From: an uncultured Ruminococcus sp.
GTDB lineage: Bacteria > Bacillota > Clostridia > Oscillospirales > Ruminococcaceae
Assembly: GCA_945835085.1 (NCBI GenBank)
Contig: CAMAIG010000079.1
Coordinates: forward strand, 1-6,844
Direction: 5' to 3'
Length of the DNA stretch: 6,844 nt
The translations under genes were made by a program, and so were the position numbers. This document shows, piece after piece, positions 1-6,313 of the stretch. The stretch's first letter is position 1. Every line of letters starts with the position of its first letter. The notes beneath the pieces were generated by a model. It searched no databases. It was given only the letters and a program-made list of their open reading frames with translations, and had not been told where the DNA came from.

Positions 1-57
1 ACATACCTAATTTCTAGCATTTCTTCACTTCTCTAAATTCAAACTATCTATCCCTAA

Positions 58-162
58 AAATTCCGATTTATCGCACTGCTGCAAAATCTATCGGCGCGGG
101 TGCAAATTATCCGCACCAAACAAATTAACAGCGCGACATTGCTGCGGGTCTTACCCGCCGCG
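58..162. repeat. Intergenic direct repeat, copy 1
   Basis: This is the first of two diverged direct copies. Positions 58-78 match 187-207 exactly over 21 nt. Positions 79-106 match 224-251 at 25 of 28 positions. The tail (121-162) resembles 271-308. Copy 1 lacks a 16-nt segment (208-223) present in copy 2. The tail can fold as a 6-bp hairpin (GCGGGT 144-149 with ACCCGC 153-158, loop CTT). No coding frame or ribosome binding site is visible. I read it as a decaying intergenic repeat; its relation to other copies in the genome cannot be judged from one window. Confidence 0.7.
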
Positions 163-186
163 ACTTCGCCGCGGGGCGCTCCCCGC
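158..186. other. GC-rich palindromes between the repeat copies
   Basis: Two small alternative hairpins sit here: CCGCG (158-162) with CGCGG (170-174), and GCGGGG (171-176) with CCCCGC (181-186) around a CGCT loop. They overlap by a few bases, so they cannot both form fully. No T-run follows on either strand, so these are not convincing terminators. They resemble REP-like palindromic filler. Confidence 0.5.
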
Positions 187-308
187 AAATTCCGATTTAT
201 CGCACTGTAACATTATTTCACCGCTGCAAAATCTACCGACGCGGGTACAAAGCAAACGATCTCTCACAAACAAACGCCGTGACCTTGCCGCGGGTCACAC
301 CCGCCCCG
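187..308. repeat. Intergenic direct repeat, copy 2
   Basis: Second copy of the repeat at 58-162, about 129 nt downstream. It starts with the same 21 nt and then carries a 16-nt segment (208-223) absent from copy 1. The 28-nt block 224-251 follows with three substitutions. The hairpin is kept: GCGGGT (290-295) pairs with ACCCGC (299-304), while the loop has changed from CTT to CAC. Keeping the stem while the loop varies suggests the fold may matter, although two copies are weak evidence. Confidence 0.7.
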
Positions 309-310
309 CC

Positions 311-344
311 AAAAAAGGCGCCCCCGAAGTATCGCTCCGGGGGC
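311..344 (-). terminator. Terminator-like hairpin, minus strand
   Basis: On the minus strand a 7-bp GC-rich stem (344-338 with 326-320, 11-nt loop) is followed by GCC and then six T residues (316-311). The 3-nt gap between stem and T-run is slightly longer than ideal. It lies about 270 nt beyond the stop codon of the alcohol dehydrogenase gene and is the best terminator candidate for that transcript, or for a short transcript starting near 487. On the plus strand no T-run follows the hairpin. Confidence 0.5.
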
Positions 345-374
345 AAGATCATGATATAGGATTATGGGGGATTT

Positions 375-403
375 CCTGCGGAGCAGGGGTAAAACTCCGC
401 AGG
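375..403. other. Perfect 9-bp hairpin in the noncoding left flank
   Basis: CCTGCGGAG (375-383) is perfectly complementary to CTCCGCAGG (395-403) around an 11-nt loop. No T-run follows on either strand, so it is not a canonical terminator. With the hairpin at 320-344 it forms a pair of GC-rich stem-loops, each with an 11-nt loop. This fits a structured RNA or an intergenic palindromic repeat. Confidence 0.6.
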
Positions 404-493
404 GTAAAATTGGGGGTTCTTTTATAGAGCTGTGCGGGGTAAACACAGACCCAAATAAAAGCTGAAATGAAATTCATACTCTTTTCGAGTACA

Positions 494-521
494 GTTATAT
501 AATACCCTCTCTATGTGTAAA
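494..521 (-). promoter_or_regulatory. Possible sigma-A promoter facing the left flank
   Basis: Read on the minus strand, TTTACA (521-516) and TATAAC (499-494) are separated by 16 nt. Each box is one base off consensus. Transcription would start near 487 and run through the hairpins at 375-403 and 320-344. The surrounding sequence is AT-rich, where such matches arise by chance, so this is a weak prediction. Confidence 0.3.
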
Positions 522-615
522 TTATGTGAAAGTGAATTGAAATTGAAATGAAACACAATTACACATATCCCTCATAATAGATCTGACCCACAGAAATAAT
601 CCTGTTATCCTTGCC

Positions 616-1791
616 TCAAAGAGCAATATTAAGTATCTCCTCAACGTCCTCTGCTGAAAGACGGACGTAGGAGCCGAGATTGTTTTTCTTTATCTCAACA
701 GCCTTTGCAGCCATTTCAGCGAAATGCTCGCTTCCTATACCAAGCTCGGAAAGCCTTGTGGGCATACCGATAGTCCTGAAAAAGCCCTCCAGCTTTTCTA
801 TCATAAGATCAATGGTTTCCTCGTCGCTCTTTCCCAGAATATGGAAAACTCTTCTGCCGAACTGCACAAGCTTTCGGGGATTGCGCTTTCTTACGAATTT
901 GAGCCATGCGGGGAATACTACCGCAAGACCTGCTCCGTGAGCAATGTCGTAAAATGCGGAAAGCTGATGCTCTATCTGATGTGAAGCCCAGTCGCTGCCT
1001 CTGCCCTTTTCTCCTCTTCCTCTGTCAAGGATATCGCAGTGAGCGATGCTGCCTGCCCACATAAGCTCGGCACGGGCGTCATAATCAAAGGGGCTTAATA
1101 TTGACATAGGTGCATAGTTTAGCACTGTCTGAGCGGCACCCTCTATCATTCTGTCGGAAAGATCGCAGCAGTTTGTATTGACAAAATATCTCTCCATCAT
1201 GTGTGCAAGCATATCCGACGCTCCGCACGCCACCTGATATGGAGGGAGCGAGAATGTATTTTCGGGGTTCATGACCGCAAACCTCGGCAGCAGACAGGGT
1301 GCAGTACAGCCACGCTTGTCGGGGATATCAGGATTTGAGATAACAGAGGTCATGGAGGTTTCGGAGCCTGCAGCGGGTATTGTCAGCACAACTCCCACGG
1401 GCAATGCTATCCCCGGGGCACGGGAGCCGTCATAGAAATCCCATGGGTCGCCGTCATAGGGAACTCCTGCCGCAATCGCCTTTGCAGTGTCGATAACGCT
1501 TCCTCCGCCAACTGCAAGGATAAGAGAAACACTGTTTTCCCTTGCCATGGCAATTCCTTCACGGACCTTATCTATATCGGGATTGGGCTTTACTCCCCAA
1601 AGCTCACAGCTCTGAACGCCGCTTTCTCTGAGAGCAGACATTACCCTGTCATAAACGCCGTTTTCCCTTGCCGAGCCGCCGCCGAAAACCAGCAGCAGCT
1701 TTCCGAACATGGACACTTCTTCTCCGAGATGCTCCTCTGCCGATCTTCCGAAGATCACCTTTGTTGTATTATGATAAATAAAATCGTTCAT
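616..1791 (-). CDS. Iron-containing alcohol dehydrogenase (butanol dehydrogenase/YqhD-like)
   Basis: A 391-residue cytosolic group III (Fe-type) alcohol dehydrogenase, full length for the family, likely interconverting aldehydes and primary alcohols during fermentation. The N-terminal dinucleotide domain shows FGGGS (36-40) and GGGSVID (95-101). The GGGS in place of the Asp seen in NAD-specific FucO suggests NADP(H), as in E. coli YqhD; this is inference. The helical metal domain has four apparent metal ligands, Asp193, His197, His271 and His285, with the YqhD spacing of 14 between the last two. A basic, Gly-rich stretch (257-265) precedes the conserved SDWASHQIEH segment (266-275). The ATG follows GGAGG at 1798-1802 with a 6-nt gap, which fixes the start. 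It has its own promoter 95 nt downstream of the rqcH operon. The natural substrate cannot be told from sequence. Confidence 0.93.
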   Translation of the reverse strand: MNDFIYHNTTKVIFGRSAEEHLGEEVSMFGKLLLVFGGGSARENGVYDRVMSALRESGVQSCELWGVKPNPDIDKVREGIAMARENSVSLILAVGGGSVIDTAKAIAAGVPYDGDPWDFYDGSRAPGIALPVGVVLTIPAAGSETSMTSVISNPDIPDKRGCTAPCLLPRFAVMNPENTFSLPPYQVACGASDMLAHMMERYFVNTNCCDLSDRMIEGAAQTVLNYAPMSILSPFDYDARAELMWAGSIAHCDILDRGRGEKGRGSDWASHQIEHQLSAFYDIAHGAGLAVVFPAWLKFVRKRNPRKLVQFGRRVFHILGKSDEETIDLMIEKLEGFFRTIGMPTRLSELGIGSEHFAEMAAKAVEIKKNNLGSYVRLSAEDVEEILNIAL

Positions 1792-1822
1792 AAGCCACCT
1801 CCGAAGGGATATTACATTTTAT

Positions 1823-1851
1823 ATTTTACCATGTTTTTACCGATATTGCAA
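1823..1851 (-). promoter_or_regulatory. Promoter of the alcohol dehydrogenase gene
   Basis: On the minus strand TTGCAA (1851-1846) and TAAAAT (1828-1823) are spaced by exactly 17 nt, matching sigma-A boxes at 4 of 6 and 5 of 6 positions. The predicted start lies near 1816, leaving a short leader before GGAGG (1802-1798) and the ATG. A small dyad, TGCAA (1847-1851) with TTGCA (1858-1862), overlaps the -35 box and could be a regulator site, though it is short. It sits in the rqcH-adh gap, so adh can be transcribed independently. Confidence 0.65.
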
Positions 1852-1886
1852 GCACTTTTGCATTGCCGCCAAGGTTTATGATCACA

Positions 1887-3614
1887 TTATTCAAGCGGCT
1901 TCACATAAACCGTCCTGTTGTTTGTAAAGATGACCATTCCGGGCTTTGCTCCTCCGGGCTTCTTCACAAATTTTACGGGGACATAATCCACAGGCACCTG
2001 TGCGGAATCCTTTGCCCTGCTGTGAGCGGCGGCAACGGAAGCCGCATAAAGGATAGTTTCATCGGGAGGAGTGGTGCCCTCGGTGCGGATTATAACATGA
2101 GAGCCTGTGATATCCTTTGTATGGAGCCAGATGTCCGTTTTTTCCGCAAGCTTGCAGGTGAGCTGATCGTTCTGACGATTGTTTCTGCCAACAAGTATCT
2201 TATATCCGTCGGGAGATGTAAATTCCAGGGGAGGTGCAGATTTCTGAAGCTTCTGCTTTGTTCTTGGGGCACGGATATATCCCTGCTCCGTAAGCTCCTC
2301 ACGAAGCACGTTCACGTCCTCCTCCGTTTCCGCTCTTGACAAGGCATCGGAAACGCTGTCGATATATTTAAGCTCTGTTTCGCCCTGGGATATCTGCTCC
2401 TTCAGGCGTTTTTCCGCTGTATCTGCCTTGCGGTAGCCGCTGTAATACTTCTGCATATTCTGTGAAGGGGTAAGGCGTGGGTCAAGCTCTATGGTGATAT
2501 CAGCGCCATTTTCGTCATAGAAATTCGTGCAGGTAAATTTCGTCATGCCCTTTTCAAGAGCATACATATTTGCGGAGATAAGGTCCCCCTTTAGCTTAAG
2601 GATATCCCTTTCCTCGGAAATTTTCAGTTCCTGACGCTGGTTTTCCGTCCTTCGGAGAATGCGCTCATAGGTATTGTTCAGAAGCCTGAAAAGGTCCTGA
2701 TAGCGCTGCTTCATTCTTGCAGTGCGGTCACGCTCGGAATAGAAACGGTCAAGGGTTTCCCCCGCAGACTCATAATAGGAATTGGTCATAAGGCTGCCAT
2801 ACTGTCTGATATCCTCAAAGCAGAAATCCTTATAGCTGCCGTCCGGCTCACGGAGAACGGTATATACCCTCTTTCCGCCGAAAAATCTGTCCCGTGTTGC
2901 CTTTATCTCCCTAATGATGGCGGAAACCGCAGCTTCATCAAGCTCCTCGCAGGTGATGTCCCTGCCCTCACAGGCACGGAATATCCATTCCCTGGCAAGC
3001 ACGGGAGATAACCCCTCAAACACGCCGATAAGGCTTTTATCCACAGATTTTCCACGCTGAGCGGATATCCTTTCTGCCATATCCTTTTCATCGGCAATAA
3101 GGAAATTCAGCCTGTCATCTCTCGGGGGAGGTGAATAGGTCATGCCGGGCAGCACAAGCCTTTCGCAGCCCGTTGCAGCGTCTATTCGCTTTAAGCTGTC
3201 GATTATCTTACCGTTTTCATTTATGATGATAAGATTTGAAAACCGTCCCATCATTTCAGCGGCAAGGGTGATTATTACCACATCGCCAAGCTCGTTTACG
3301 GTTTCAAAATCAAGGTAAAGTATTCTTTCAAGCCCGTCCTGCCTTACCGCAAGGAGCCTGCCGCAGCCCAGATGCTTTCTTAGCAGCATACAGAACATGG
3401 GGGGCACCTTCGGGTTTTCAATCCTTGCATTTGTGATGTGTATCCTTGCAGAGCCTGCGGATACCGATATCAGCAGCTTTGCATTGTCGGTGCGGGTGCG
3501 CATATTTATGATTATCTCTTCTTTGGAGGGCTGATGTATCTTGTCTATCCTGCCCCCCACAAGAGGCTCCAGCTCCTGCTTTACAGCCAGAAGAAAAGCG
3601 CCGTCAAGTGCCAT
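1887..3614 (-). CDS. rqcH: NFACT-family ribosome quality control protein RqcH (FbpA/Fibronectin-binding-like)
   Basis: A 575-residue NFACT protein, normal length for bacterial RqcH. The known role of the family (B. subtilis RqcH) is to bind stalled 50S-peptidyl-tRNA complexes and recruit tRNA-Ala to add C-terminal alanine tails that mark nascent chains for degradation. Older annotations call it fibronectin-binding protein. Visible parts: NFACT-N (about 1-170), a helix-hairpin-helix region (about 175-225), a long charged coiled-coil middle (about 285-430), and NFACT-R (about 464-555) with the hallmark DIWLHTKDITGSHVII at 494-509. The Asp97-Arg98 pair known from B. subtilis appears here as Glu96-Arg97. 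AAAGGA at 3624-3629 precedes the ATG by 9 nt and overlaps the stop of the upstream peptidase-like gene, which implies coupled translation. There is no signal peptide, which fits a cytosolic role. Confidence 0.95.
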   Translation of the reverse strand: MALDGAFLLAVKQELEPLVGGRIDKIHQPSKEEIIINMRTRTDNAKLLISVSAGSARIHITNARIENPKVPPMFCMLLRKHLGCGRLLAVRQDGLERILYLDFETVNELGDVVIITLAAEMMGRFSNLIIINENGKIIDSLKRIDAATGCERLVLPGMTYSPPPRDDRLNFLIADEKDMAERISAQRGKSVDKSLIGVFEGLSPVLAREWIFRACEGRDITCEELDEAAVSAIIREIKATRDRFFGGKRVYTVLREPDGSYKDFCFEDIRQYGSLMTNSYYESAGETLDRFYSERDRTARMKQRYQDLFRLLNNTYERILRRTENQRQELKISEERDILKLKGDLISANMYALEKGMTKFTCTNFYDENGADITIELDPRLTPSQNMQKYYSGYRKADTAEKRLKEQISQGETELKYIDSVSDALSRAETEEDVNVLREELTEQGYIRAPRTKQKLQKSAPPLEFTSPDGYKILVGRNNRQNDQLTCKLAEKTDIWLHTKDITGSHVIIRTEGTTPPDETILYAASVAAAHSRAKDSAQVPVDYVPVKFVKKPGGAKPGMVIFTNNRTVYVKPLE

Positions 3615-3628
3615 TCATATCATTCCTT

Positions 3629-3985
3629 TCAGATAAAAATTTCCCAGTAATATTTCCTCTTTGCTTCGGGAAAATCCTCCATGACCCCATGCTCGGGGTC
3701 GTAAAAAACGCCGTCACAATATAGCGACCAGTGCCAGCAGCGGGGCGTTTCAAGGCTAAGTATGCAGGCGGAAGGAAGGTCAGATTTTGAAAAAGCTTCC
3801 CTGCGGGTGCTGTCATAGCCTATGCCATGCTCGTCGAGAGCTTTTTTCATTTCCTTGAGAACGGTTTCCCTGCTGTTTCCCAGATACTCGCATATCTCCT
3901 CCGCCGTTTTTCCAAGTATCATTGCAAGCACCGCCTGACCGCACTGCAGGTCGTCAGGCTCATGGATATATGTTATACTTCGCAT
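3629..3985 (-). CDS. Small C39/papain-like cysteine peptidase-fold protein
   Basis: A 118-residue single-domain protein with the outline of a C39-type cysteine peptidase. It has a nucleophile-like Cys15 at the start of a helix (LQCGQAVLAMIL, 13-24), His85 in CWHWSLY (83-89), and Asp96-Pro97 in VFYDPEHG (93-100). This is the usual Cys, then H-x-hydrophobic strand, then DP order. It has no transporter domain, leader peptide or membrane segment, so it is not a bacteriocin-exporting PCAT. The Gln normally about six residues before the Cys is absent (Glu9 there; Gln14 lies directly before Cys15), and the His-to-Asp spacing of 11 is short, so activity is uncertain. GAGGT (3992-3996) lies 6 nt before the ATG. 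It sits 19 nt after rlmA and 14 nt before rqcH, clearly co-transcribed. The target is unknown. Confidence 0.8.
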   Translation of the reverse strand: MRSITYIHEPDDLQCGQAVLAMILGKTAEEICEYLGNSRETVLKEMKKALDEHGIGYDSTRREAFSKSDLPSACILSLETPRCWHWSLYCDGVFYDPEHGVMEDFPEAKRKYYWEIFI

Positions 3986-4004
3986 ATCGTTACCTCAGAA
4001 CAGG

Positions 4005-4829
4005 TCAATTCTTTTTATACACAAGCACCTCAAAGGCAGCGTCGGTGGTGAGCCTTTCCAGGGCATTCACACGAGCGTGTCCTTCACGGCTTGTCTTATA
4101 GTAATAGGGGGTCATGGTAAAAAGGCTTCTTATATCCTCAGCACAGTCAATGGTTATCTCCCTTGAAATCTTCCTGCGGCCAAGAAAATCAAAGCCCTCT
4201 ATGCCGTAATCTGCGGTCATGTTTTTATAAGGCTCCTCATATACGGCGGCTTTGAGGCTCATAAGATGCTCCTCTGCGGGTATCGCCATTATAAGCGTTC
4301 CTCCGGTCTTTAACACACGGATATATTCCTCCCTGCAGAAGGGAGCGAACATGGTAACGAGCATACTAACGGAATTGTCAGCCAGGGGCAGTCTGAATAC
4401 GCTTGCCGCCGCAGTTTCACATCTGCAGTCCCCTTTAAATCTTGCAGCCGCCTTTGCACAGGCAAATTTTGAGATATCAACCGCTCCCAGGGAAAAGTCC
4501 CGGGAACTGCAAAGGCTGTCCCGTATCATCTCGGTGTAATATCCCTCGCCGCAGCCTGCGTCAAGCACCGCTCCCCCGCTGAAATATTCCCCGGCTGCCT
4601 CTGCAACAGCCTTTGCCAGATGGGAATAATAGCCCTTGTTAAGAAAATCAGCACGGGCATTCACCATCAGCTTATTATCCCCCGGGAGCTTTGCATTCAT
4701 GTGATTAGACATAAGGAGATTTACATATCCCTTTGCGGCAATATCAAAGCTGTGGCGGTCGGGGCAAACATAGCAATGCTCTCTTATTTCAAGGGACTTT
4801 CCGCAAACGGGGCAGATAAAGATACTCAT
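4005..4829 (-). CDS. rlmA: 23S rRNA (guanine-N1)-methyltransferase, RlmA family
   Basis: A 274-residue SAM-dependent methyltransferase of the RlmA family, typical length. An N-terminal zinc ribbon is formed by Cys6, Cys9, Cys22 and His26 (C-x2-C, then C-x3-H), as in E. coli RlmA. The Rossmann domain carries motif I, VLDAGCGEGYYTE (88-100), followed by AVDISKFACAKAA (116-128). The conserved linker KLPGDN (47-52) is also present. Family members methylate N1 of G745 (Gram-negative RlmAI) or G748 (Gram-positive RlmAII/TlrB, linked to tylosin tolerance) in helix 35 of 23S rRNA; from the apparent Gram-positive origin G748 is expected. The gene starts 18 nt after nif3. The gap holds only a poor Shine-Dalgarno (AAGAG-like), so translation may depend on ribosomes arriving from nif3. 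The acidic, Cys-rich middle is unremarkable. Confidence 0.92.
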   Translation of the reverse strand: MSIFICPVCGKSLEIREHCYVCPDRHSFDIAAKGYVNLLMSNHMNAKLPGDNKLMVNARADFLNKGYYSHLAKAVAEAAGEYFSGGAVLDAGCGEGYYTEMIRDSLCSSRDFSLGAVDISKFACAKAAARFKGDCRCETAAASVFRLPLADNSVSMLVTMFAPFCREEYIRVLKTGGTLIMAIPAEEHLMSLKAAVYEEPYKNMTADYGIEGFDFLGRRKISREITIDCAEDIRSLFTMTPYYYKTSREGHARVNALERLTTDAAFEVLVYKKN

Positions 4830-4847
4830 ATTTTCACTCTTATTCTT

Positions 4848-5633
4848 TCATATTATATACTGAACGGGGTCTGTGCAGCTCTGAGCTTCCATTATATCAA
4901 GTGTGGGAAAGGCTTCGGACAAAATATTTTTCATGATCGGGCAGAATATCCTCTCGGTATGGAAATGCCCGCAGTCGATAAGGGATATGCCGTCAATGCT
5001 CTGTGAATCCACAAAGGAATCGTGCTTTAGATCTCCCGAAAGCAGAGCGTCCGCTCCCTTTTGAGCCGCAAGAGAAACAAAGCCGTTTCCCGAGCCTGAG
5101 CTTATAGCTATTCGCTTAATGGTACTGTCCCCGCAAAATCTCACGCAGGTGCAGCCAAGAGCTTCCTTTGCTCTCTGTGCAGCTTCACGGGTAGAGATAG
5201 GACTTTCAAGCTCATAAATCATGCCCACAGCCCTGCCCTCTCCCATATCATCAAGAGGAACGGGACAGGGCATAAGTCCGAGAGGTCCTCTCAGCAGGTC
5301 ATAAAGTCCCTTGTTCATTCCAAGGGGGGACATATCAAAGGGAGTATGAGTGCATATGGCGGAAATGCCCTTTGACATCAGCATTCCCACAGGTGTATCC
5401 GCCGAAACTGCTTTAAGGGGAGAAAATATTACGGGGTGATGGCTTATTATAAGCTCAGCGCCCTTTTCCTCCGCTTCCCTTATAACTTCCCTTGTGATAT
5501 CGAGAGCGGTGATTATTTTCGTGACCTCACCGTAAAAATCACCCGCAAGCATTCCGCAGTTATCCCAGCTTTCCTTTGAGGAAAAGGGTATAAGGCGGTC
5601 TATCTCATTATATATATCCCTGACAGTTATCAC
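4848..5633 (-). CDS. Nif3-like dinuclear metal centre protein (DUF34)
   Basis: A 261-residue Nif3/YbgI/YqfO-family protein. Metal-site residues seen in E. coli YbgI are all recognisable: His65-His66 in SHHP (64-67), His96 and Asp100 in THTPFD (95-100), and His223 and Glu227 in GHFHTE (222-227). The usual HTN-x-D is HTPFD here. The protein lacks the PII-like insert of the longer (about 370-residue) Bacillus YqfO form. The family forms toroidal hexamers; its biochemical role is unsettled, with GTP cyclohydrolase I type 2 being a common but doubtful label. The start codon is GTG (5633-5631), overlapping the trmK stop as GTGA, with AAAGGA at 5643-5648 inside trmK. The trmK-nif3 pairing is a classic Firmicutes neighbourhood and supports the identity of both. 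Confidence 0.93.
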   Translation of the reverse strand: MITVRDIYNEIDRLIPFSSKESWDNCGMLAGDFYGEVTKIITALDITREVIREAEEKGAELIISHHPVIFSPLKAVSADTPVGMLMSKGISAICTHTPFDMSPLGMNKGLYDLLRGPLGLMPCPVPLDDMGEGRAVGMIYELESPISTREAAQRAKEALGCTCVRFCGDSTIKRIAISSGSGNGFVSLAAQKGADALLSGDLKHDSFVDSQSIDGISLIDCGHFHTERIFCPIMKNILSEAFPTLDIMEAQSCTDPVQYII

Positions 5634-6301
5634 AGTCTTGTTTCCTTTCTTATCATTTCAACGGTTTCCATTATCTGTGCAGCCTTTTCGGGGGAGCTTT
5701 TTGCCATGCCCTCTGCAGCAGCGCACATACGATCAAGCTGCCTTAAAATATAAAGCCTGTCCTCGGGGACGGCGGGGTCAAGGCAGCCGATATTTTCTCT
5801 GACGGGATCGGGCTTTTCGATTTTCCCCGTGTATCGGCATTTTATTATGCAATAGGCAAATCTGCCGTCAACAGCACCTCTTTCGCAAACCGTTTCAAAG
5901 CCTCCCGAACCAAGAGAACGCCTCAGCTCCGCTGCTCTTGTCATGGGCTGGAGAATAAAATTTGCTCCGCAGGTCTTAACTCTTTCATCCTCCGAAAGTA
6001 TCTTATATATAAGCTCGCCGCCCATTCCCGCAATGACTATATCCGTTACCCCATCAAGAGGAACGTCCCTCAGACCGTCGGAAAGGCAGAACAGAGCATT
6101 TTGAGAAACCCCTGCCCTTGCAAGAGTCGCCCTTGCAGAGTCAAGGGGCATGGGATTTATATCGGCGCAGACTGCATGGCTGCATCTGTCCGATGAAAGC
6201 AGATATGCTGGCAGATAGCCATGATCCGTTCCCACGTCACAAACATGATCTCCTTCCACCATTTCGGCACAAACCATCAGACGTTTATCCTTTAATACCA
6301 T
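5630..6301 (-). CDS. trmK: tRNA (adenine(22)-N1)-methyltransferase TrmK
   Basis: A 223-residue class I methyltransferase, full length for TrmK (YqfN in B. subtilis), which makes m1A22 in the D-loop of tRNAs such as tRNA-Ser and tRNA-Tyr. The SAM motif I is DVGTDHGYLP (22-31), motif II follows at ADINP (46-50), and the signature AGMGG (91-95) is followed by LILQPM-like FILQPM (115-120). The C-terminal part (about 170-223) is a helical coiled-coil extension typical of the family. The ATG is preceded by AAGGAG (6308-6313) with a 6-nt gap. It is the first gene of the operon behind the consensus promoter at 6514-6542 and overlaps nif3 by 4 nt. In many Firmicutes rpoD lies upstream; here a DUF1858 gene does, so the common dnaG-rpoD context has been broken. 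Confidence 0.95.
   Translation of the reverse strand: MVLKDKRLMVCAEMVEGDHVCDVGTDHGYLPAYLLSSDRCSHAVCADINPMPLDSARATLARAGVSQNALFCLSDGLRDVPLDGVTDIVIAGMGGELIYKILSEDERVKTCGANFILQPMTRAAELRRSLGSGGFETVCERGAVDGRFAYCIIKCRYTGKIEKPDPVRENIGCLDPAVPEDRLYILRQLDRMCAAAEGMAKSSPEKAAQIMETVEMIRKETRL
5643..5648 (-). promoter_or_regulatory. Ribosome binding site that fixes the GTG start of nif3
   Basis: AAAGGA lies inside the last codons of trmK, 9 nt before GTG at 5633-5631. The GTG shares bases with the trmK stop (GTGA), a typical translational-coupling arrangement. No ATG near this point would suit the RBS better, and the resulting N-terminus (MITVRDIYNEID) matches the start expected of the family. Confidence 0.8.
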
Positions 6302-6307
6302 ACAGCA

Positions 6308-6313
6308 CTCCTT
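6308..6313 (-). promoter_or_regulatory. Ribosome binding site of trmK, abutting a hairpin
   Basis: AAGGAG sits 6 nt before the trmK ATG and immediately follows the hairpin AAGGGG-CTT-CCCCTT (6328-6314 on the minus strand). In mRNA the 3' arm of this hairpin (UUCC) could instead pair with GGAG across a 6-nt loop, so two mutually exclusive folds are possible, one leaving the RBS open and one covering it. Whether this matters is unknown. Confidence 0.75.

Larger units (their letters stand above)
1..615. other. Noncoding left flank
   Basis: No credible gene is visible. The 183-nt minus-strand frame ending at 264 would start at GTG without a ribosome binding site and is made of hairpin and repeat sequence. 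The region contains the two repeat copies (58-308), the hairpins at 320-344 and 375-403, a weak minus-strand promoter candidate (494-521) and an AT-rich inverted repeat (512-520 with 559-567). Nothing recognisable is seen at 1-57 or 568-615. Confidence 0.75.

Noticed and set aside
264..446. 60-codon open frame on the minus strand in the left flank
   Set aside because: It begins with GTG, has no ribosome binding site, and consists of the hairpins and repeat sequence; it looks like an open frame by chance in palindromic DNA.
498..503. TATAAT on the plus strand as a promoter
   Set aside because: No acceptable -35 box at 16-18 nt upstream and no plus-strand gene downstream.
512..567. 9-bp inverted repeat with a 38-nt spacer (TATGTGTAA / TTACACATA)
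   Set aside because: AT-rich and widely spaced; such a match is plausible by chance, and no attachment site or transposon gene accompanies it.
1792..1886. Terminator between rqcH and the alcohol dehydrogenase
   Set aside because: No GC-rich stem followed by a T-run is present; only a 5-bp dyad over the -35 box. Read-through seems possible.
1863..2339. 158-codon plus-strand frame opposite rqcH
   Set aside because: It lies entirely antisense to a clear NFACT gene, has no RBS and no recognisable domain; the frame is a by-product of rqcH codon use.
4620..5006. 128-codon plus-strand frame spanning the rlmA-nif3 junction
   Set aside because: Antisense to two well-supported genes, with no RBS or family resemblance.
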